From NCBI GenBank assembly GCA_023263045.1, contig JALQXU010000001.1, positions 307 through 32,604 on the forward strand: 32,298 nt of DNA, read 5' to 3'. Both the position numbers and the translations under genes were made by a program. Under the pieces are notes generated by a model. The model did not search any database, had not been told where the DNA came from, and saw nothing but the letters and a program-made list of their open reading frames with translations. Of this stretch, positions 16,258-23,493 are shown piece after piece. Every line of letters begins with the position of its first letter. Position 1 is the stretch's first letter. Source of the stretch: Pontimonas sp. Its GTDB lineage: Bacteria > Actinomycetota > Actinomycetes > Actinomycetales > Microbacteriaceae.

Positions 16258-16269
16258 TAGAGTAAGCGC
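16258..16269 (+). promoter_or_regulatory. Leaderless -10 element of the YczE-like gene
   Basis: TAGAGT (16258-16263) is followed by AAGCGC and the GTG start at 16270. The string is nearly identical to that before purD (TAGGGT, AAGCGC, GTG). Confidence 0.6.
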
Positions 16270-16887
16270 GTGCACCGGGGACTCCACTACGTCAGACGGT
16301 GGAGTCAACTCCTGTCCGGACTCTTCCTTTTCGGGTTCTCTGCCGCCATGATGTTGCGCGCGAGTTTCGGAGTCGACCCGTGGACTGTCTTCGCTGAAGG
16401 ATTCCACGTGACCTGGGGGTTTGGCTTTGGCTGGGTCATTGTGGTGAGCGGTCTTGTCGTGCTCCTCATCTGGATTCCGCTACGCCAGAAGCCAGGAATC
16501 GGAACGGTGCTGAACGCTTTTCTTGTGGGACCTTCGATGGAAGTCGGTCTAGCGCTCGTCGACACACCCGAGACCCTTCTTCAGCGGATATTCCTTTATG
16601 CATCAGGCCTTCTGATGATGGGGATCGCGAGCGGACTGTATATCGGTGCGCGGTTTGGTCCCGGTCCGAGGGACGGTCTCATGGTGGGCTTCAATGCACG
16701 CTTCGGTTACCCCATGTGGGCGGTGCGAACAGTGGTCGAAGTCACCGTCCTGGCCATTGGGTGGATCCTCGGCGGAAGCTTCGGTGTCGGAACCGTGGTG
16801 TTCGCTCTCGCGATCGGCCCACTCGCTCAACGATCCATTCGGGTCTTCAGAGTTCCCGACTATTCGTCAAACGCCACCGGCAAGTAA
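16270..16887 (+). CDS. YczE/YyaS-family integral membrane protein
   Basis: This 205-residue protein has about five membrane spans. Family hallmarks are MMLRASFGVDPWTVFAEG, IWIPLRQKPGIGTVLNAFLVGP, GLYIGARFGPGPRDGLMVG and GTVVFALAIGPLAQ. Members are conserved in Firmicutes and Actinobacteria with no established function; some lie next to transport or lipopeptide genes. The GTG start is leaderless by geometry. The last 28 bases overlap the 3' end of the convergent secreted-protein gene. Confidence 0.82.
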   Translation: MHRGLHYVRRWSQLLSGLFLFGFSAAMMLRASFGVDPWTVFAEGFHVTWGFGFGWVIVVSGLVVLLIWIPLRQKPGIGTVLNAFLVGPSMEVGLALVDTPETLLQRIFLYASGLLMMGIASGLYIGARFGPGPRDGLMVGFNARFGYPMWAVRTVVEVTVLAIGWILGGSFGVGTVVFALAIGPLAQRSIRVFRVPDYSSNATGK

Positions 16888-17507
16888 AGGTCCTGAACTC
16901 GGTTCTCAAGCGCCGTGTGATCATTTCGGGTGTACAGCCCGCAGCGCACCTGTGTGCAGTCCACGTTGTCATCGGCGCTCGAGGGAATCTCAATGTATGC
17001 CGTGAACTCTCCCGCTTGTCGGTCATCAAAACTCCGTGCCCCAAACAAACGCCAGGCCCAGTCATCATTGATCCAATTGGAGACTGCGTATTCGATCGCG
17101 CCCTCGTTGATGTCACCGTCTTCCTCAGTTCCCGGCACTCCGCCCAAGCACGGCCCGGGTCGCTGATCAGGAGTATCGGGAACTTTGCACACAGCCACAT
17201 AGATTCCGGTGGAAGGGTCATAACCAGAACCTGACACAACGATCCGGTCACCCGCCACGAGAGCCGACAGGTCTCTATTCTCACCGGAAGCGAAAACAGC
17301 CCTCAAGGTTCGCTCTCGACCATCATCCCCGGTGGCGGTCACCGTCATAGGAAACCCCTCGACATCGAGGGCCTGACCAGACGACCCTGCAGGGGAGCTT
17401 GTCAGAATCGGCACCACGATCCAGGACACCACGAGGGCCACGACAACGAGCAGGATGCCAGCCGCCCAGCCCCACCCGCGACGCACACGACGGGAGGGGG
17501 AGGCCAT
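16860..17507 (-). CDS. Membrane-anchored or secreted protein with Ig-like domain, unknown function
   Basis: A 215-residue protein with a basic N-terminus, one hydrophobic helix (about residues 13-36) and an extracytoplasmic domain. The domain has DRIVVSGSGYDPSTGIYVAVCKV, a Pro/Gly loop with a second Cys, then VDCTQVRCGLYTRNDHTA and a final DLYLPVAF strand. The four cysteines probably form two disulfides. The strand and cysteine pattern recalls the neocarzinostatin-like Ig fold and actinobacterial surface proteins near haem-uptake genes, but that is a resemblance only. The ATG is six bases after TAGACT. It is divergent from the fluoride-channel pair. Confidence 0.7.
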   Translation of the reverse strand: MASPSRRVRRGWGWAAGILLVVVALVVSWIVVPILTSSPAGSSGQALDVEGFPMTVTATGDDGRERTLRAVFASGENRDLSALVAGDRIVVSGSGYDPSTGIYVAVCKVPDTPDQRPGPCLGGVPGTEEDGDINEGAIEYAVSNWINDDWAWRLFGARSFDDRQAGEFTAYIEIPSSADDNVDCTQVRCGLYTRNDHTALENRVQDLYLPVAFDE

Positions 17508-17519
17508 GGGCTCAGTCTA
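17508..17519 (-). promoter_or_regulatory. Leaderless -10 element of the secreted-protein gene
   Basis: Minus-strand TAGACT (17514-17519), then GAGCCC, then the ATG at 17507. It faces away from the crcB element at 17535-17540, with 15 bases between. Confidence 0.6.
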
Positions 17520-17534
17520 TTTCTGAGCAGAGAG

Positions 17535-17546
17535 TAGCCTTCACGT
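17535..17546 (+). promoter_or_regulatory. Leaderless -10 element of the first crcB gene
   Basis: TAGCCT (17535-17540), TCACGT, then the GTG at 17547. Too little room remains for a fluoride riboswitch. Confidence 0.6.
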
Positions 17547-17924
17547 GTGCGTTTTCGAGAGGGGCTTGCGGTCGCCATCGGCGGGGCTGTAGGAACTCTT
17601 GCCCGAGTGGGAGCACTCGAAGCCACGGAGCACCTGCATTGGGGGGAGCTCCTCGCCACCTTCGTGGTCAATGCTCTCGGCGCCTTTGGCTTGGCTTTTG
17701 TCGCCAGTCGAGGCTTACCCGAGTTTGCTCCATGGGTGTACCAGGGTGTGACGGTGGGGTTCCTCGGCTCCTACACGACCTTCTCGGCCATTGCGCTCAT
17801 CACAACCTCTGAGTGGGGAGTGATCGGCATCGGCTACCTCGTCCTCACCCTCGTCATGGGTGTCGTGATGGTTCTGGCGGGACGTTGGCTCGGTCGCGCT
17901 TCTGGGAAGAAGGCGACGACATGA
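17547..17924 (+). CDS. crcB: Fluoride channel subunit FluC/CrcB (first of pair)
   Basis: This 125-residue, four-helix protein carries GGAVGTLARV near the N-terminus, the pore Asn in FVVNALGAF, and GFLGSYTTFSAI, the TTFS region that contributes to the central Na+ and fluoride path. FluC exports toxic fluoride. Paired genes, as here, are the rule in Gram-positive bacteria and often make a heterodimer of opposite membrane orientation. The GTG start is leaderless by geometry and the stop overlaps the start of the second copy (ATGA). Confidence 0.92.
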   Translation: MRFREGLAVAIGGAVGTLARVGALEATEHLHWGELLATFVVNALGAFGLAFVASRGLPEFAPWVYQGVTVGFLGSYTTFSAIALITTSEWGVIGIGYLVLTLVMGVVMVLAGRWLGRASGKKATT

Positions 17925-18274
17925 CACCCCTCACCCTTCTCGCCACGGTATCCCTGGGAGCTCTCGGGGCTCTGCTTCGATGGTGGATTGGCCAACAACT
18001 CCCGAGCGCACCGTGGTGGTCGCTGGGGATTGTCAACGTGACGGGTTCAGCGGGAATAGGGGTGGTGGCAGCACTTCCCGAGACGGTGTGGACCTATCCG
18101 CTGATGGTTGGTTTAGCCGGTGCTCTGACGACGTTTTCCACACTGGCGCTCGTCATGACCCCCAGCACAACCGAGAAGCTCACCATCAGGGTGATCATGC
18201 CTCTCACTGCTCACGTGGTGCTGGGAATTCTCGCCTGTGCTGCAGGATTTGCCGGTGTTCAGGCTCTCCTCTGA
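17921..18274 (+). CDS. crcB: Fluoride channel subunit FluC/CrcB (second of pair)
   Basis: This 117-residue, four-helix partner has GALGALLRWWIG, WSLGIVNVTGSAGIG with the pore Asn, and GLAGALTTFSTL. The start ATG at 17921 overlaps the TGA of the first copy. A longer in-frame reading begins inside the first copy and is rejected because it adds non-homologous residues. Charge distribution differs from the first copy, consistent with opposite topology. Confidence 0.92.
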   Translation: MTPLTLLATVSLGALGALLRWWIGQQLPSAPWWSLGIVNVTGSAGIGVVAALPETVWTYPLMVGLAGALTTFSTLALVMTPSTTEKLTIRVIMPLTAHVVLGILACAAGFAGVQALL

Positions 18275-18298
18275 GTCCCGAAGCCACAAAGCTCTGCG

Positions 18299-18307
18299 TG
18301 ATAAACT
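18299..18307 (+). promoter_or_regulatory. Extended -10 promoter of the DUF3073 gene
   Basis: TGATAAACT is a TGn extended -10 with TAAACT at 18302-18307. It would start a transcript about 68 bases upstream of the DUF3073 ATG. Confidence 0.45.
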
Positions 18308-18381
18308 CCGTGCAATCTCTCGCCCTGAGTCGGATTTTTCTGGGCGTGGTGCCCTCGTCGAAAGAAGCAAAGGGGTGACCC

Positions 18382-18555
18382 ATGGGTCGCGGTCGGCAAA
18401 AAGCAAAGCACACCAAAGTGGCGCGTGAACTGAAGTATTACTCGCCCGATACCGACCTGTCTCAGCTGGAGAAGGAGCTCGCTTCCTCCCAGAATGACGA
18501 TCAGTACGAAGACAAATGGGCGGACTACGACGACGCCGACGAGGAGTCCGCGTAG
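18382..18555 (+). CDS. DUF3073 family small protein
   Basis: A 57-residue protein too short for many gene callers. It starts MGRGRQKAKHTKVARELKYY and ends in a strongly acidic tail (YEDKWADYDDADEESA). The basic head and acidic tail match the actinobacterial DUF3073 family, whose function is unknown and which is often found next to purM. The ATG has an AAAGGGG Shine-Dalgarno six bases upstream. Its last 31 bases overlap the 3' end of purM on the other strand. Confidence 0.85.
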   Translation: MGRGRQKAKHTKVARELKYYSPDTDLSQLEKELASSQNDDQYEDKWADYDDADEESA

Positions 18556-19646
18556 GTTCCGACGAGTCGGACAGCTCCGCCCTCAACACCTTTAGCGCTC
18601 GTGACACTGCCCTCTGTAGCGGTGGCTCCGGCCTTCTCCACAGCACCCACCTGCCAGGCGCGATGACCCGACTCCTGCAGTGACTGGATCACCGCAGGGG
18701 CATTCTGGCTATCGACTAGTGCCACCATGCCCACTCCCATGTTCCAGGTGTCTTCCACATGAGCAAGATCGAAGCCTCCGGCCTCGGCCAAGACCTGCAT
18801 GACAGCAGGCGGTGTCCACGTGGATCGATCGATATCGACGGCCATTCCCGGAGGAAGAACACGAGAAAGATTCTGGGCGAGCCCTCCGCCAGTGACATGG
18901 CTCAACATGTGAAGCGCACCGGGGTGGGCATCGAGAAGCGTCAACATGGCTGAGGTGTAAAGCATCGTGGGCTCGAGAAGCTCGAGTCCTAATTCCCGGG
19001 AAAACTCTGGCCTAGTGGCGTGAAGATCCCAGCCTTGATCAGCCACAATCTTGCGCACCAAGGAGAAGCCGTTACTGTGCAGGCCACTCGAGGCCACCGC
19101 GATAACCACATCACCTGCCTGCACTCGGCTGGGGTCGAGCATGTCATCAGACTCCACGACTCCCGTTGCAGCGCCAGCAACGTCATAGTCATCGACACCT
19201 AGAAGCCCTGGGTGTTCGGCAGTCTCGCCACCGACGAGGGAGACCCCGCAACTCGATGCAGCCTCGGCAATCCCTCGAACGATGTCGGCAATCCGATCCG
19301 GGACAACACGACCACACGCAATGTAATCGGTCATGAATAAGGGAGTTGCGCCCACGACCACGATGTCATCGACCACCATGCCAACCAGGTCCCACCCGAT
19401 GGTGTCATGGACGTCCATGGCCTGAGCGATCGCAACTTTCGTTCCCACTCCATCAGTGGAGGTGGCAAGAATGGGATGGCGATAGGACGAGAGAAATGAC
19501 GCGTCATACAGACCGGCAAAGCCGCCAACACCGCCGATCACTCGAGACGAATGGCTGGCCAAGACCGCGGATTTCATGAGCTCTACCGCTTTGTCCCCAG
19601 CAGACGTGTCCACTCCGCTTGACTGATAGGGAGAGGGCTCTGTCAC
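18525..19646 (-). CDS. purM: Phosphoribosylformylglycinamidine cyclo-ligase (AIR synthetase)
   Basis: This 373-residue enzyme closes the imidazole ring of aminoimidazole ribotide with ATP. It shows YQSSGVDTSAGDKAVELM, the GVGTKVAIAQ catalytic loop, DIVVVGATPLFMTDYIACG, LVGGETAEHPG and the HVTGGGLAQNLSRVLP motif. I chose the GTG at 19646, six bases after TAGACT. The ATG at 19652 directly abuts that hexamer and would lie upstream of the predicted transcript start. The 3' end overlaps the convergent DUF3073 gene. It is separate from the main pur operon and transcribed the other way. Confidence 0.93.
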   Translation of the reverse strand: MTEPSPYQSSGVDTSAGDKAVELMKSAVLASHSSRVIGGVGGFAGLYDASFLSSYRHPILATSTDGVGTKVAIAQAMDVHDTIGWDLVGMVVDDIVVVGATPLFMTDYIACGRVVPDRIADIVRGIAEAASSCGVSLVGGETAEHPGLLGVDDYDVAGAATGVVESDDMLDPSRVQAGDVVIAVASSGLHSNGFSLVRKIVADQGWDLHATRPEFSRELGLELLEPTMLYTSAMLTLLDAHPGALHMLSHVTGGGLAQNLSRVLPPGMAVDIDRSTWTPPAVMQVLAEAGGFDLAHVEDTWNMGVGMVALVDSQNAPAVIQSLQESGHRAWQVGAVEKAGATATEGSVTSAKGVEGGAVRLVGTYADSSSASS

Positions 19647-19658
19647 CCCCATAGTCTA
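19647..19658 (-). promoter_or_regulatory. Leaderless -10 element of purM
   Basis: Minus-strand TAGACT (19653-19658), then ATGGGG, then the GTG at 19646. Confidence 0.6.
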
Positions 19659-19689
19659 TGGGAGTGCTCTCTAGCGCTTGTGGAAAACT

Positions 19690-19726
19690 TTGACGCCCGA
19701 GTGCGCGACACTTTTAGCCTTCGAGG
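19690..19726 (+). promoter_or_regulatory. Promoter of the 515-aa surface protein
   Basis: TTGACG (19690-19695) is followed after 19 bases by TAGCCT (19715-19720), then TCGAGG and the ATG at 19727. This is the only leaderless start here with a recognisable -35. Confidence 0.6.
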
Positions 19727-21274
19727 ATGACCCACCAGAGCTCTCCCCGACGACCCGTATTCTCTGCCACCACCTCGTGGGTGGGGATAGTTCTGTTGGG
19801 CGCCGGACTCACTCAAGTAGCCCTACCTGCATCAGAGGCCACTGCGCCTGGGCCCCAAACGGCAAGCATCGAATACAGCGGTATTGACAACTCCTATGGA
19901 GTTCTCAGTGGTGGGCGACAGCGAGATTTCACCACAGGGCTCTATGGCTGGCAGGGCGCAGCCTTCGCCTCACTGGGAATGATGGGAATCGAATGGACCA
20001 CCGCAATGGGTACCGAGGCCAGGCTCGATTTCTCTCCAGACTCCGGAACCGCTTCACCTTCACCGGGCGGTGACTCATCATGGACGGCGCCTGGCTACCT
20101 CAGCGCCAATCCCAACAATCTGATTTACACCAACAACACCATCAGCATCAGCGGAAACCAGGCCCGCTTTTCTCAGCGGCACCGCTCCCTCTCTGACGAG
20201 TCAGCAATCAATCGACGGCTGTATTGGGTGGCTGAGCTGGCACAGGGCTATGACCCTGTCTTCAGCGGAGCGGGATCTTCCACCCTGCTCATCTCGGATA
20301 GCTCAGGGGCGCACCCAACCATCATCATCCACGTCACCAGTGAGGCCGGATCACCCGTCTTCGCTGGGAGCACCTCGATGTACACCCCGCTGGTCGATGG
20401 AGATACTTCTCCGACTCTGTACCTAGCACCCGGAGATGCGACCGATTTCACTATGGAAATCACGGTCGGCATCGTGGATGCTGACCCCTGCTCGGCAAGC
20501 GCCGCAACAACGTTCGCTGCCACCCAAGCGGGGTTCTTCGGCCAGGTGTGGGACAGCCTGGCATCGTGTGCGCAACCCGCTTCCTGGAGTGTCACTGCAG
20601 ATGGGGAGGCTTCCGAGCCACTGCCTCTCACCTTCCAATCTCCTTACCAAGAACCGGTGGCACCGGTCACACGGACGCTCACCGTGTCCGGGCTACCTGA
20701 GGGTGTGGAGTGGGAACGTCTAGACGATGAGGGGAGCGCTCTGCGTGTGTCCCTCACCACTCCCACAACCCTGGAGCCTGGAGAGTATTCACTGACCTGG
20801 TCGTCGAAGGACCAACGAGACGAGGGTGGGGTCCTCACCAGCTCGAGGGCCTCCGCTTCTACCGCGACTCTGACGGTTCTGGCGACTCCCCCGCCTCCTC
20901 CCGCCCCGGTGGAGGTGTCCTCCTCCCCTTCGCCACCTCCTTCGTCGAGCTCAGTTCCGGTGTCCGAAGTCGACGTCCCCATCGTCATATCTGAGGCTCC
21001 AAACCCAGAACCTGCCGATGCCGACCCCGAACCCCTGACAGAGGTTCCCTCCCCTGTTGAACCCGAACCAGAGTTATCGCTCCCTCGAGTGATCGACCGA
21101 GAACCACGGAGCGTCGATGAACCCAGTGTGGTCATTCCAGAACCTTTGGGTGCTGGAGTGTGGCTGGGAATCGGCACGGGAGTGCTGGCTAGTGGCGGAA
21201 TTGTGGCGGCGATTCGACGTCGATTCTCGAGGCGCCGCAGGGCTTCCGAGGGGGGCGAGACCCGTATCGACTGA
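19727..21274 (+). CDS. Large secreted membrane-anchored surface protein, unknown
   Basis: A 515-residue protein with an N-terminal signal sequence (hydrophobic VGIVLLGAGLTQVALPASEA, about residues 19-38). The first extracellular domain (about 45-305) is rich in Gly, Ser and Thr, with two Cys about 25 apart (CSASAA and SCAQP). A beta-type segment of about 80 residues follows (TLTVSGLPEGVEWERL to TATLTVL). Then comes a Pro/Ser/Glu-rich stalk (about 388-465), a C-terminal hydrophobic helix (VWLGIGTGVLASGGIVAAI) and an Arg-rich tail (RRRFSRRRR). There is no LPxTG, so it is held by the membrane helix, with layout S-layer- or adhesin-like. I do not recognise the family. It lies between the divergent purM and the co-directional purF. 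Confidence 0.75.
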   Translation: MTHQSSPRRPVFSATTSWVGIVLLGAGLTQVALPASEATAPGPQTASIEYSGIDNSYGVLSGGRQRDFTTGLYGWQGAAFASLGMMGIEWTTAMGTEARLDFSPDSGTASPSPGGDSSWTAPGYLSANPNNLIYTNNTISISGNQARFSQRHRSLSDESAINRRLYWVAELAQGYDPVFSGAGSSTLLISDSSGAHPTIIIHVTSEAGSPVFAGSTSMYTPLVDGDTSPTLYLAPGDATDFTMEITVGIVDADPCSASAATTFAATQAGFFGQVWDSLASCAQPASWSVTADGEASEPLPLTFQSPYQEPVAPVTRTLTVSGLPEGVEWERLDDEGSALRVSLTTPTTLEPGEYSLTWSSKDQRDEGGVLTSSRASASTATLTVLATPPPPPAPVEVSSSPSPPPSSSSVPVSEVDVPIVISEAPNPEPADADPEPLTEVPSPVEPEPELSLPRVIDREPRSVDEPSVVIPEPLGAGVWLGIGTGVLASGGIVAAIRRRFSRRRRASEGGETRID

Positions 21275-21290
21275 CCGCGTGATTGCCCGA

Positions 21291-21323
21291 TAGGCTTGCC
21301 TCATCATCGGCTGCAAGATGAGG
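21291..21323 (+). promoter_or_regulatory. purF promoter and leader hairpin
   Basis: TAGGCT (21291-21296) would place the transcript start near 21303, giving a leader of about 36 bases. CCTCATC (21299-21305) and GATGAGG (21317-21323) are perfect arms with an 11-base loop. The right arm overlaps the GAGGAG that could serve as ribosome site 13 bases before the purF ATG. Confidence 0.35.
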
Positions 21324-21338
21324 AGATGACCCCCGTCA

Positions 21339-22796
21339 ATGTGTGGGATCGTGGGCATTGTTTCGTCGTCACCCGTCAATCAACAGGTGTATGACGCTCT
21401 GGCTCTCTTGCAGCACCGCGGTCAGGATTCAACCGGTATCGCGACCTCGGACGAGAGCACCCTCCATATCCATAAGTCCAAGGGTCAAGTCCGCGAGGGC
21501 TATCGGACCCGAGATATGCGCGCGTTACTGGGGACCATCGGTCTTGGTCACGTCCGCTACGCAACGCGGGGCAACGCGAAAAAGGAACAGGAAGCCCAAC
21601 CTTTTTATGTGAACGCTCCCTATGGAATCGTTCTCGTCCACAACGGAAATCTCACCAATACCCGTGAGCTAGCCCAGGAGTTGGCGGATCGTGATCGTCG
21701 CCACCTCAACACCACCTCCGATACGGAGATGCTCGTCAATGTGTTGGCCAGCGAGTTGCAGTCCGCTGATTCTGGAACGTCGTTTACCCCGGAGACCGCG
21801 TTCGAGGCGGTGAGAGCCGTGCACGCTCGCGTGGAAGGCTCCTATGCGGCTATCGCAGTCATTGCCGGTCACGGAGTCCTCGCCTTCCGCGACCCTTTCG
21901 GCATTCGTCCCCTCATTCTGGGGCGGAGGCAAGCCGGGCTGGTCGGGGACGAATGGATTGTCGCAAGCGAATCCCTCGTGCTGGAAGCGTCCGGGTATGA
22001 GATTGTCCGGGATATTGAACCGGGTGAAGCAGTGTTCATCTCTCGGGATGGAACCCTGCACTCGAAGCAGTGTGCCGAGAATCCTCGACTAGTGCCCTGC
22101 TCCTTCGAGTATGTGTACCTCGCTCGACCAGACTCGATCATGAACGGCATCTCTGTCTACGAGGCCAGGTTGCGTTTGGGCGACAAGCTCGCCGACACCA
22201 TTGCTCGTTACGCGCCTACCGACGACATCGATGTGGTCATGCCGATTCCCGATTCCGCTCGACCGGCCGCCATGCAGGTCGCACGAAAGCTGGGCATTGA
22301 GTACCGGGAAGGCTTCTATAAGAACAAATACATAGGGCGAACGTTCATCATGCCGGGGCAAGCCCATCGCACAAAGAGCGTTCGACAGAAACTCAACGCT
22401 ATGTCGAGCGAGTTCGCCGGGAAGAACGTCCTCATCGTGGATGACTCCATTGTTCGAGGAACCACCTCCCGAGAGATCGTGGAAATGGCTCGGGAAGCAG
22501 GAGCAAAAAGTGTCACCTTCACCTCCGCAGCGCCACCAGTGCGGTTCCCTCACGTCTATGGAATCAATATGCCCAACAAGGGTGAGTTGGTCGCCTCAGG
22601 TCGCTCGATTCCCGAGATTGCTCTCGAGATTGGCGCGGACCACCTCATCTATCAAGAAGTTGAGGACATGAGAGACGCCATCATCGAGGGCTCGGGCGTC
22701 ACCGAACTCGACATGAGCTGCTTCACCGGCGAGTACGTCACCGGCACGGTCAGCGATGAGTACCTCGCTTGGGTGGAAACCAACCAGGCGAGCTAG
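21339..22796 (+). CDS. purF: Amidophosphoribosyltransferase
   Basis: This 485-residue enzyme carries out the committed step of purine synthesis: PRPP and glutamine to phosphoribosylamine. MCGIVGIV puts Cys2 as the N-terminal nucleophile after Met removal, so there is no propeptide. ALLQHRGQDSTGIAT, HVRYATRG and HNGNLTNTREL belong to the glutaminase domain; VLIVDDSIVRGTTSREIV (about residue 364 on) is the PRPP site. An upstream ATG at 21326 is in a different frame. The TAG stop shares CTAG with the stop of the convergent small membrane gene. Confidence 0.95.
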   Translation: MCGIVGIVSSSPVNQQVYDALALLQHRGQDSTGIATSDESTLHIHKSKGQVREGYRTRDMRALLGTIGLGHVRYATRGNAKKEQEAQPFYVNAPYGIVLVHNGNLTNTRELAQELADRDRRHLNTTSDTEMLVNVLASELQSADSGTSFTPETAFEAVRAVHARVEGSYAAIAVIAGHGVLAFRDPFGIRPLILGRRQAGLVGDEWIVASESLVLEASGYEIVRDIEPGEAVFISRDGTLHSKQCAENPRLVPCSFEYVYLARPDSIMNGISVYEARLRLGDKLADTIARYAPTDDIDVVMPIPDSARPAAMQVARKLGIEYREGFYKNKYIGRTFIMPGQAHRTKSVRQKLNAMSSEFAGKNVLIVDDSIVRGTTSREIVEMAREAGAKSVTFTSAAPPVRFPHVYGINMPNKGELVASGRSIPEIALEIGADHLIYQEVEDMRDAIIEGSGVTELDMSCFTGEYVTGTVSDEYLAWVETNQAS

Positions 22797-23086
22797 TCCC
22801 CTGGGGCGTTGTTTCGCGCCATGACGGCGTCGGTCGCTTTTTTCTTCGACCGCAGGTCGAGAATCAGCCACAGGACAATCCCCAGCGCTATCGAACCCGT
22901 GATGCCATAGAGCGAGAAGTAAGCAAAAAGGGTGGCAAAGCCCAGGGACGGGTCTGCGTCATACAGACTCGTGAGGATTAGGGTGCCGACAAATCCCACC
23001 AAGCCAAAAACGACCACGAACGCAGAAAGACGAGGCGAACGACGAATCGACACCTTTTGCTGACTTGCAGGTCTCTTCCCGGGCAT
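22793..23086 (-). CDS. Small membrane protein with two predicted spans, unknown
   Basis: A 97-residue protein with a basic N-terminus (MPGKRPASQQKVSIRRSPR), two hydrophobic helices (about 21-42 and 50-78) and a basic C-terminus (DLRSKKKATDAVMARNN), suggesting both ends are cytoplasmic. No function is known to me; similar small proteins occur in related actinobacteria. The ATG is six bases after TAGCCT, and that hexamer overlaps the last codons and stop of the upstream sterol-carrier-like gene. Its 3' end shares CTAG with purF. Confidence 0.7.
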   Translation of the reverse strand: MPGKRPASQQKVSIRRSPRLSAFVVVFGLVGFVGTLILTSLYDADPSLGFATLFAYFSLYGITGSIALGIVLWLILDLRSKKKATDAVMARNNAPGD

Positions 23087-23098
23087 TGCCTCAGGCTA
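23087..23098 (-). promoter_or_regulatory. Leaderless -10 element of the 97-aa membrane protein gene
   Basis: Minus-strand TAGCCT (23093-23098), GAGGCA, then the ATG at 23086. It overlaps the 3' end of the upstream gene. Confidence 0.6.
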
Positions 23099-23453
23099 GC
23101 TCCCCAAGCGGTAACCATCCTGTGAGATTCGAGCGCTCACCCGATGCGTGAATCGCACCCTCGGCAAGGGCGTCATCAAATAATCGTGCCCCTGTGGCCA
23201 CACTCAGCCACACGTCGGGCGTCATTTCCACTACCGCGGGTGGTGTACCCCTGGTGTGAGAAGGTCCCTCGATTGCTTGGACCGCGCCCCACGGGGGAAC
23301 CCGAACCTCGACACTCGAGCCAGGGGCTTTCTGTCGCAGAAGCTGGAGCGTGTAACGGACAGCCATCGCCTCGTCGTCAGGCTGGGGATTACCGTCCCGC
23401 CAGCGCTGGACCGCCTCCCGGCCCGCGTCGTCCGGTATCCGTCGAGGCGCCAC
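23091..23453 (-). CDS. Sterol-carrier-family (SCP2-like) protein
   Basis: A 120-residue protein from the chosen GTG at 23453. AVRYTLQLLRQKAPGSSVEVRVPPWGAVQAIEGPSHTRGTPPAVVEMTPDVWLSVATG matches the actinobacterial 'sterol carrier family' protein that I know to neighbour purine genes; its real ligand is not known. The longer in-frame reading to 23540 would run into purD on the other strand and past its own promoter-like hexamer TAGCGT (23461-23466), seven bases upstream of this GTG. It is divergent from purD, with only 40 bases between the starts. Confidence 0.78.
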   Translation of the reverse strand: MAPRRIPDDAGREAVQRWRDGNPQPDDEAMAVRYTLQLLRQKAPGSSVEVRVPPWGAVQAIEGPSHTRGTPPAVVEMTPDVWLSVATGARLFDDALAEGAIHASGERSNLTGWLPLGELA

Positions 23454-23466
23454 GAACAACACGCTA
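23454..23466 (-). promoter_or_regulatory. Leaderless -10 element of the sterol-carrier-like gene
   Basis: Minus-strand TAGCGT (23461-23466), seven bases, then the GTG at 23453. It is 15 bases from the opposing purD element. Confidence 0.5.
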
Positions 23467-23481
23467 GCAACGTCGCGCGGG

Positions 23482-23493
23482 TAGGGTAAGCGC
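23482..23493 (+). promoter_or_regulatory. Leaderless -10 element of purD and the pur operon
   Basis: TAGGGT (23482-23487), AAGCGC, then the GTG at 23494. This would be the main promoter for the seven-gene run through purL. Confidence 0.6.

Noticed and set aside
17508..17546. Fluoride riboswitch before crcB
   Set aside because: Only 39 bases are available and they are occupied by two -10 elements; no pseudoknot-like sequence is visible.
20644..21177. Minus-strand Gly/Ser-rich open frame of 177 codons
   Set aside because: It mirrors the Pro/Ser/Glu-rich stalk of the surface protein; low-complexity composition keeps the antisense frame open.
21299..21323. Purine riboswitch before purF
   Set aside because: A single short hairpin only; the leader is about 36 bases, too short for a known purine riboswitch.
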